A DNA stretch of 64,000 nt from Neisseria musculi (lineage in GTDB: Bacteria > Pseudomonadota > Gammaproteobacteria > Burkholderiales > Neisseriaceae): positions 2,604,001 to 2,668,000 of the forward strand of contig NZ_CP060414.2 in the NCBI RefSeq assembly GCF_014297595.2, given 5' to 3'. Below, one piece after another: positions 58,740 through 64,000 of the stretch. A program made the position numbers and the translations under genes. The notes below the pieces were generated by a model. It saw only the letters and a list, made by a program, of their open reading frames with translations, did not search any database and was not told the origin of the DNA. Position 1 is the first letter of the stretch. Each line of letters opens with the position of its first letter.

Positions 58740-59425
58740 GTGTGCTGCGGCGGGGCGGGCTTTCCGCCGGCTGCAACCCTGGCCCAAAAAAGCGGCCCGG
58801 TAAACCCTGAGGCCGCAGCAGAATGGTCTGCCACGGCAGGCCCGCTTTATTGCCGGTGCGGCAATACCGCAGCCGTTATGCGCTGCCCGTTTTTTTAAAC
58901 CAATTAAAACAGACGGCCGGTGAAGGGGTTTTCCGGGTAAGCCGGGGCCGTCTGAACCGTAGTGCCAATCAGGCCGGCCGCCATCTCCGGCCCGTTTTAA
59001 AGCGATTGCAGCGTTGCCCGCCGCTTTGCGGCTGTTTCCGGCAGATTCGCGGCATGTGTATTGCCTGCGGCTGACTGCTTGATATCGGATATGCGGGCCC
59101 GTTATTCAGGCCGTCTGAAAATCTGTTTCAGACGGCCTGAATATTTTTATAAAGGCTGCACGCTTGGATCAACATCTGTTTTTCCGAGGGACGGGGGAGC
59201 AGTTTTCGGGTGGCATCGGGGCGTTTTTTAAACCCTGAAAGGTTTTGTTTCAAGGTTTGACGGCGGTATAAAAAATACTCAGGCCGTCTGAAAACAAGCC
59301 GGACAGGGTGACCGCAGGGCTTGATGTGTTTTCAGGCGGCCCGGGTATTTTGCAAGGCTTCAAACCATTGAATCAAAAATCTGTTTCAGACGGCCTGAAT
59401 GCTGCACCGGTTATCGGCGGAAACG
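58740..59425. other. Intergenic between tldD and the TonB receptor (convergent)
   Basis: No gene recognised. A frame at 58823-59074 ends in a Cys-rich stretch but lacks a start signal and crosses DUS. An inverted DUS pair at 59105-59141 and further DUS near 59281 and 59389 are the only clear structures. Confidence 0.5.
59105..59141 (-). terminator. Extended inverted DUS pair
   Basis: TTCAGGCCGTCTGAAA pairs with TTTCAGACGGCCTGAA around a 5-nt loop and is followed by TATTTTTAT. It lies between the convergent tldD and TonB receptor genes. Confidence 0.65.
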
Positions 59426-61537
59426 TCAGAATTTATAGCTTACTTTGCCGATGATGCTGCGGCCCTGGCCGTAGTAGCAGTAATAATCGCAGCCGCTGAT
59501 GTATCTGCGGTTGGTGATGTTGTCGGCGTTGATTTGGGCTTCCCAGTTTTTGCCTGCCTGATAGCGGGCGAAAAGGTCGAACACGGTGGAAGAGGGCACG
59601 CGGTAGCCCGAATAGAGCGAACCGTTTTGGGTGTGGCTGCTGCCCGCATAGCGCACGCCCGCGCCCAGCGAGAGGCCGTTGAGCACACCGCTGTCGAAGC
59701 TGTATATCCCGCGCAGGGCGGCGCTGTATTTGGGAATCAGCGGGTTGCGGATTTCGCTGCCGCTGCTGTCGGTGATGCTGCTCAAATAAGTGTAGGCAAA
59801 CCGGCCGCTGATGTTGTCGGTAAGGTTGGCCTGAGCCTGGATTTCCACGCCTTTGCGCTTAATGGGATCTGCACTGCTGACGGTGGCACCGGTGGCGTTG
59901 GATACCAGCGCGCCTTTGTCGCGGGCTTTGAACACGGCAACCGAAGTGCTGCCGTCCAGCCAAGACGGAATGTATTTCAGGCCGGCTTCGTATTGCTCGG
60001 TGGTGTTCGGGTCATACAGGGTTTGGTTGCCGCTCAGACCGGTGGGCAGGCGGAACGATTCGCTGTAGGCGATGTAGGGGTTGAGGCCGAAGGGGGCGTA
60101 ATACATCAGCGAGCCGGAATAGGAGGTGTGGTTGGCTTTAACCGATTGGCCGTTTTCCACTTCTTCGCTGCGGGCGCGGTCGTGGCGGATGCCGGCGGTG
60201 ATGCCCACACGGTTAAACAGTTTTGCGCTGTTTTGCAGATAAAAGCCGAGCTGTTTCGATTTGATGCCGGTTTCGGGCGCATTAACGGTTTGCGCCGCGC
60301 CGTAAGAAGCGGCGGGGTTGAACACATTAACGCTGGAAGCCGAGCCGAACAGGGTGTAGCGCGCATCGACTTTTTCATGGCGGTAGTCCACGCCGCCGAG
60401 CAGGGTGTTTTCGATGCTGCTGTTTTTAAACTGCCAGCGCAGGCGGTTGTCGATGCTGTGGCTGCGGGCTTTGCCATCGTTAAACACCACGCCGCGCGGC
60501 ACTGTGTAGCCCGATTCGCTCAGCGGCAGGGCGTTCCAGTCTGCATCGGATGCGGCGGGGTAGGCGTAGGTGCCGCGGTGGTAGTTGCTGATGTTTTGAT
60601 AGCGGTAGTTTTGGCTGAAACTGATGCCTTTGCCGAAGTCGTGGCTGAACTCATAGCCGGCGGAGCGGGCAATGTTTTTCTCATCGTCTTGCGCAGGGTC
60701 GCCCAGGTTGCTGCTGCGGGCGATGGTGCCCAGGGGCGCGGCCACCAGCGTGCCGCTTTGCGGCAGAAAGTTGGAGCCGGGCGTGCCGTTGTCTTTTTGC
60801 ACGCCGGCCATCAGGTTGATGCGGGTGTTTTCGCTGAAATCGTAGGCCAGCGAGGGGGCGAAATAATAGCTTTCGTTGTAGGTGCGGTTCCACTCGCCAT
60901 CAGCGCGTTTGTATGAACCCACCAAACGGTAGCGCAGGCTTTGGTCGGCATTGAGCGCGCCGGTGTAGTCGGCGGCGATGCCGCGCTGGCTGTTGTTGCC
61001 AAGATGCGCTTCCACCACGCCTTCGCCCACTTGGTTTTTATGCGGCCGTTTGCTCACATAGTTAATCAGGCCGCCGGCATTGGCTGCACCGTAGGTGAGC
61101 GCATCGGCACCTTTGGTGATTTCCACCGCTTCCACGCCGAAGGGATCGATATGCGGGGTGAAAAATCCGTAGGAAACGGCTGGTGCGCCGTCAAACGACT
61201 GGCTCGCTTCGGTGCCGCGGATGCGGAACCAGTTGGTGTTGGTGTCGCTGCCGAAAGGCTGGTTGGTGAAACCGGCCTGGTAGCGGCCGATTTCGTCCAT
61301 TTTTTCCACGCCTTCTTCTTTGAGCGTTTCCGCGCTGATGCTGACCGCCGATTTGGCCTGGCGGAACGGCACGCCGCTTAATTTGTTGATGGAGCCGACC
61401 ACGGTAACGGCCTGCAGCTCTGCGGTTTCGGCATTTTGGCTCTGCGCGCTGCCGTCAGCGGCAAAGCCTTGCGTATATGCCCCCAAAACGGCGGCTGCCA
61501 AGAGGCTGCGGGTAAAAATGTATTGTTTGCTTTTCAT
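59426..61537 (-). CDS. TonB-dependent siderophore receptor (FhuA/FoxA type)
   Basis: 703 aa from ATG 61537 (MKSKQYIFTRSLL) with a signal peptide ending near residue 26 (QGFA-AD). TonB box region LQAVTVVGS near residue 40. The plug domain includes RGTEASQSFDGAP and ITKGADALTYGAANAGGLINYVSKRP. The 22-stranded barrel ends with the conserved C-terminal CYYGQGRSIIGKVSYKF, which resembles FhuA/FoxA ferric-hydroxamate receptors. An AT-rich leader at 61738-61850 carries a possible AATATAA/TTATATT pair (61803, 61824). A FecCD-type permease lies 2.3 kb away on the same strand, so the two may serve the same system. Confidence 0.93.
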   Translation of the reverse strand: MKSKQYIFTRSLLAAAVLGAYTQGFAADGSAQSQNAETAELQAVTVVGSINKLSGVPFRQAKSAVSISAETLKEEGVEKMDEIGRYQAGFTNQPFGSDTNTNWFRIRGTEASQSFDGAPAVSYGFFTPHIDPFGVEAVEITKGADALTYGAANAGGLINYVSKRPHKNQVGEGVVEAHLGNNSQRGIAADYTGALNADQSLRYRLVGSYKRADGEWNRTYNESYYFAPSLAYDFSENTRINLMAGVQKDNGTPGSNFLPQSGTLVAAPLGTIARSSNLGDPAQDDEKNIARSAGYEFSHDFGKGISFSQNYRYQNISNYHRGTYAYPAASDADWNALPLSESGYTVPRGVVFNDGKARSHSIDNRLRWQFKNSSIENTLLGGVDYRHEKVDARYTLFGSASSVNVFNPAASYGAAQTVNAPETGIKSKQLGFYLQNSAKLFNRVGITAGIRHDRARSEEVENGQSVKANHTSYSGSLMYYAPFGLNPYIAYSESFRLPTGLSGNQTLYDPNTTEQYEAGLKYIPSWLDGSTSVAVFKARDKGALVSNATGATVSSADPIKRKGVEIQAQANLTDNISGRFAYTYLSSITDSSGSEIRNPLIPKYSAALRGIYSFDSGVLNGLSLGAGVRYAGSSHTQNGSLYSGYRVPSSTVFDLFARYQAGKNWEAQINADNITNRRYISGCDYYCYYGQGRSIIGKVSYKF

Positions 61538-61958
61538 CGTGTTTGCTTTCAAATTGTTATGCGGAACCGGCCGTCTGAAAGCCCGGCAGCTCTGCAAAAA
61601 ACGCCTGCGGCGTATTTCTGCACCGGGTGCTGCCTGCCGGCCTGCGCCGTATTCCTGTCTGTTGTGAAGATGCGGCAGCCCGGATATTGTTTTTCAGACG
61701 GCCGGGCAAAGCGGATTATAGGCTGTTTGCGGCATATTTTGTTTTATGATGTGTATAAAAAGAAATAATATGACCACATTTCCTTATTTTTGTTTCCTGC
61801 TTAATATAAGTTTTTATTATTGTTTATATTGACGATATTGGAAAACGTTTTTGAGCCGCAGCGGCAATCAGGCAGTCTGAAAAACCTGCCCCGTGCCGTC
61901 TGCGTGAGCATGCGGCCGCCCGCATCATTTTGCTTCGGAGGTGCGGCGGTTTGCGGGT
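61538..61958. other. Upstream region of the TonB receptor
   Basis: No gene. It is AT-rich around 61740-61850 with an AATATAA..TTATATT inverted pair, consistent with a promoter/regulator region. I cannot confirm a Fur box. Confidence 0.45.
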
Positions 61959-62813
61959 TCAAACGTGGTTTGCCGCGTTAAACAGGGTATAACCCCGTTC
62001 GGGGGAGATTGGGGAGCCGTAAAAATAGGTGATTTCCAGTTCGATGTTGTCAAAATAGAAACTGCCCTCGATAAGCGGCGCGTCTTCTTCTTCATCCAGG
62101 GTAAACGAAGCAGCAGAGCGCATTAATTCATGTTTTATCTGCCGGTAGCTGGTGTCGGTTAAAGAATCGTGGCAGCAATGGCCGATCAGAAGGGTAACGG
62201 GATCGTTTGGGGTCGTCCCGTTGAAGCGGCGGCTTACGCCGCCGTGCAGCAGAATATTGCCGAAGCGGACGGGGCAGGCAAACGTTGCGGTTTGATACGG
62301 ATCATTGTCAAACTGCAAATGGGGGTTACGGGCAAGCTCTGCACAGGTAACGCCCAACGGACAAACTGTTTTTGCGGCGCTTGAATTTCAAACCCGAGCG
62401 CGTAATCGTTATGCCCGCTTAAAAGGGCGTAGTTGGTCGGCTGTTTTTTCCGCCACAGTACCAGTTTGACCGGTTTTTTGTCGTTGAGGCAGGCAAAAAA
62501 TGCGTTGTCGTCCAAGCCGGAGCGTTGGGAAAGCGCCGATACACCCGGCAAAGCCCCTGCGGCGTGATGGATAAAGATATCTTCGTTCCGGCACACATAA
62601 AGGGGCATCTGATGATGGCTGCGGTGGAGATAAATATATTTGCAGCGTATCCAGATCGAAACGCCGGCTGCCGTTGTCTGTTTCCCAAATAACCGTACCG
62701 CCTTCCAGACGGATGGTGTGCGTTGTGGCGTGATGGCGCAAACCGGCACACCTGCCCGCAAAGCGCATGCCGGACAGGGTTTGAATGAATGAACATATTT
62801 TATTCAGCATCAT
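61959..62813 (-). pseudogene. Frameshifted hypothetical gene, ~280 codons
   Basis: Three overlapping frames continue one another on the minus strand. The first (from ATG 62813, MMLNKICSFIQ..) reads to about 62640, where the next frame takes over (YIYLHRSHHQMPLYVCRNED..). Near 62350 a third frame resumes with GVTCAELARNPHLQFDNDPYQ and ends at 61959 (LFNAANHV). The combined protein would be ~280 aa, without signal peptide. It shows no domain I recognise. Frame changes at about 62628-62650 and about 62350 could be mutations or assembly errors. The first segment has one Cys-rich motif but no clear function. Confidence 0.6.
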
Positions 62814-63246
62814 GAGTCCGAATCAGAGAGGATGGATTTTGAGAGAGGATAATATGTGGTTTTGCACCGGCGGGCAAAAGGCGTGTCAGGCAGCCGGGCG
62901 GTGTTGTTTTCAGACGGCACTGCGGGCGCAATGGGGCAGCGCAGGCGTACGGCTTGCCTGCATCGGTATCGGCGGCGGCAGCCCCGGGCAGCCAAAGCAG
63001 ACGGCTTGCACGCGGCGGCAAGCCTCCCCGCGCCGAATCCCGCGGGCAGGTGCGCACAGGCGCAAGGCGGCAGATAATGCGGCAGGCTTCGGTGCTTCCG
63101 AGTTGGCAGGTGGGCGTAAATCGGTTCAGACGGCCTTGCTATGCAAGGGTTTGCGCACAGAAAAACCAAAAAAACAAGCCTGCAAAATCAGTTGCGGCAA
63201 GGTTATAATCGGCGGCCTGTTTTGGGTTGTTGATAAGGAATCCGTT
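62814..63246. other. Intergenic before the SMR gene
   Basis: No gene recognised. DUS near 62909 and 63127. The AAGGA Shine-Dalgarno of the SMR gene is at its right edge. Confidence 0.45.
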
Positions 63247-63576
63247 ATGCATTGGCTGTTTCTGGCGCTGGCCATCGTGAGCGAAGTGTTCGGCTCCACC
63301 ATGCTCAAACTCAGCAGCGGTTTCAGCAGGCTGTGGCCGTCTCTCGGCGTGGTGCTGGGCTTCGGGCTGGCATTTTATTTTCTTTCCCTTGCCTTAAAAA
63401 CCATGCCGCTGGGCACCGCCTATGCCGTGTGGGCAGGCGTGGGGCTGGTGTTGACGGCGGCAGTGGGCATATTCTTTTTCGGTCAAAAAGCAGATGCGGC
63501 CGGCGTGTTCGGCATCGGCCTGATTCTGGCGGGCGTGGTGGTGCTGAACCTGTTTTCCAAAATGGGCGGCCATTGA
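63247..63576 (+). CDS. Small multidrug resistance (SMR) transporter, EmrE-like
   Basis: 109 aa with four membrane helices. Essential Glu13 lies in LAIVSEVFGSTMLK (EmrE Glu14), and PLGTAYAVWAGVG and IGLILAGVVVLNLFSKMG are family blocks. It works as a proton-coupled homodimer or heterodimer exporting cationic drugs or guanidinium compounds; the substrate cannot be told from sequence. AAGGA is 9 nt before the ATG. A truncated copy of its 3' part and terminator lies at 25376-25517. Confidence 0.93.
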   Translation: MHWLFLALAIVSEVFGSTMLKLSSGFSRLWPSLGVVLGFGLAFYFLSLALKTMPLGTAYAVWAGVGLVLTAAVGIFFFGQKADAAGVFGIGLILAGVVVLNLFSKMGGH

Positions 63577-63888
63577 AGGCGGGATAAGGTATCGGGTTTG
63601 AAAGGCCGTCTGAAAACATTTTCAGACGGCCTTTGAATGATTCGGACAGCCTCGGGCGGGTTTGGCCGGTGCGGCCGTCTGAAAAAAACTCTGCCGCACG
63701 GGTTGGGGACGGGAAAAAAGCTCCGCCGGCAAACGGCAGCCTTTGGAGGCTTCTTAACAGAATCAAGCAGACGCAATGCTTTTAGCTCCGCAGAAACTTG
63801 TTTCCTTTCGGAAACGGCGTTTTCAGACGGCCTTTGCGTGTTTCAGACGGCCGCAAGGTATTTTGAAAAGTTTCGGCAGGTGCGGTTG
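63577..63888. other. Intergenic between SMR gene and FecCD permease
   Basis: No gene. It contains the SMR terminator and DUS near 63674, 63820 and 63841. Confidence 0.5.
63601..63634 (+). terminator. Inverted DUS pair after the SMR gene
   Basis: AAAGGCCGTCTGAAAA-CA-TTTTCAGACGGCCTTT, 24 bp after the stop. Confidence 0.75.
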
Positions 63889-64000
63889 CTACAGCTTTCT
63901 CACCAGCACCATAAAATACGCGCCGCCAATCAGCGTGGCCGTCAGCCCGGCTGGGATTTCGTAGGGAAAGGCAAGCTGCCGCCCCAGCCAGTCGGCTAAC
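63889..64000 (-). CDS. FecCD-family iron-siderophore ABC permease, C-terminus only
   Basis: The last 36 residues are in the window (the frame is open to the edge): [19 protein letters not shown], then [17 protein letters not shown] and TAG at 63889-63891. [15 protein letters not shown] is the typical end of FecCD permeases (EIPVGIVTALIGAPFF). It likely belongs to a siderophore transport operon that extends beyond the window, and may work with the TonB receptor at 59426. Confidence 0.75.
   Translation of the reverse strand, partial: LADWLGRQLAFPYEIPAGLTATLIGGAYFMVLVRKL

Noticed and set aside
58823-59074. Small frame with a Cys-rich end after tldD
   Set aside because: No Shine-Dalgarno, crosses DUS sequence, and the cysteines do not form a known motif.
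59399-60916. 505-aa plus-strand frame opposite the TonB receptor
   Set aside because: Shadow of the receptor's barrel; no recognisable motif and no Shine-Dalgarno.

Overview
The window is a chromosomal segment of a Neisseria-type betaproteobacterium (Neisseriaceae). The main evidence is the very frequent 10-mer GCCGTCTGAA, the core of the Neisseria DNA uptake sequence (DUS). It is usually in the AGGCCGTCTGAA form, and often occurs as inverted pairs behind genes, where the pairs act as terminators. Gene content and order agree: a Trx-MsrA-MsrB fusion (PilB type), yceD-rpmF-plsX, a NMB0315-like M23 endopeptidase, dRS3-like ATTCCC-N8-GGGAAT repeats and an IS1016/IS1595-type element. Coding DNA is mostly GC-rich. 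AT-rich islands mark the decayed helicase at the left edge, the insertion sequence and a few intergenic patches. This places it in the AG-DUS group of Neisseria; I cannot name the species.

Layout. 1-1390: decayed DUF2075 helicase, partial. 1822-3396 (-): msrAB. 3927-9404 (-): fatty-acid and envelope block, transcribed fabH, cold-shock/DUF1294 membrane protein, fabD, then two paralogous putative glycosyltransferases. 9673-9749 (-): tRNA-Pro(CGG). 10070-11617 (-): RsmI-like methyltransferase and a YceF-type Maf. 11669-14222 (+): yceD, rpmF, a phosphoribosyltransferase and plsX. 14874-17605 (-): a second Maf and recJ. 17915 (+): msrC. 18872-19673: remnant of a filamentous-haemagglutinin/CdiA-type protein. 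19978 (+): orn. 21261-22250 (-): COG4255-like protein. 22460-24988 (+): M23 peptidase with a very long N-terminal extension. 24989-26100: repeats and the tail of a dead SMR gene. 26101-29581 (-): OmpA-like lipoprotein, YoaK-family protein, pgi. 30030-32843 (+): LacI-family regulator and an MFS sugar transporter. 33408-36164 (-): secA, divergent from dciA-like (36507 +). 37079-39907 (+): class V aminotransferase, panD, kdsA. 40221-44887 (-): guaA, glycerate kinase, rhlE. 45447-54697 (-): recC, pilR, pilS, parC. 54967 (+): Nudix hydrolase. 55936-56655: intact IS with 8-bp target duplication. 57297 (+): tldD. 59426-61537 (-): TonB-dependent siderophore receptor. 61959-62813 (-): frameshifted hypothetical gene. 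63247 (+): SMR transporter. 63889-64000 (-): C-terminus of a FecCD-type iron permease.

Most of the content is housekeeping: lipid synthesis (plsX, fabH, fabD), KDO (kdsA), purines (guaA, phosphoribosyltransferase), DNA repair and topology (recJ, recC, parC), secretion (secA), oxidative repair (msrAB, msrC) and two-component control of pili (pilS/pilR). The divergent pgi and lacI-MFS units suggest a sugar-responsive module; a LacI-type palindrome lies between them. The TonB receptor and FecCD permease suggest siderophore uptake.

I see no convincing new defence or signalling system. The more unusual material is the layered intergenic repeats (three dispersed families besides DUS), the truncated SMR copy, the N-terminal extension on the M23 peptidase, interlocking inverted repeats beside the IS, ParC QRDR residues that differ from the usual Ser/Glu, and protein C-termini encoded by DUS sequence. 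All family assignments are from reading the translations; no database search was run.
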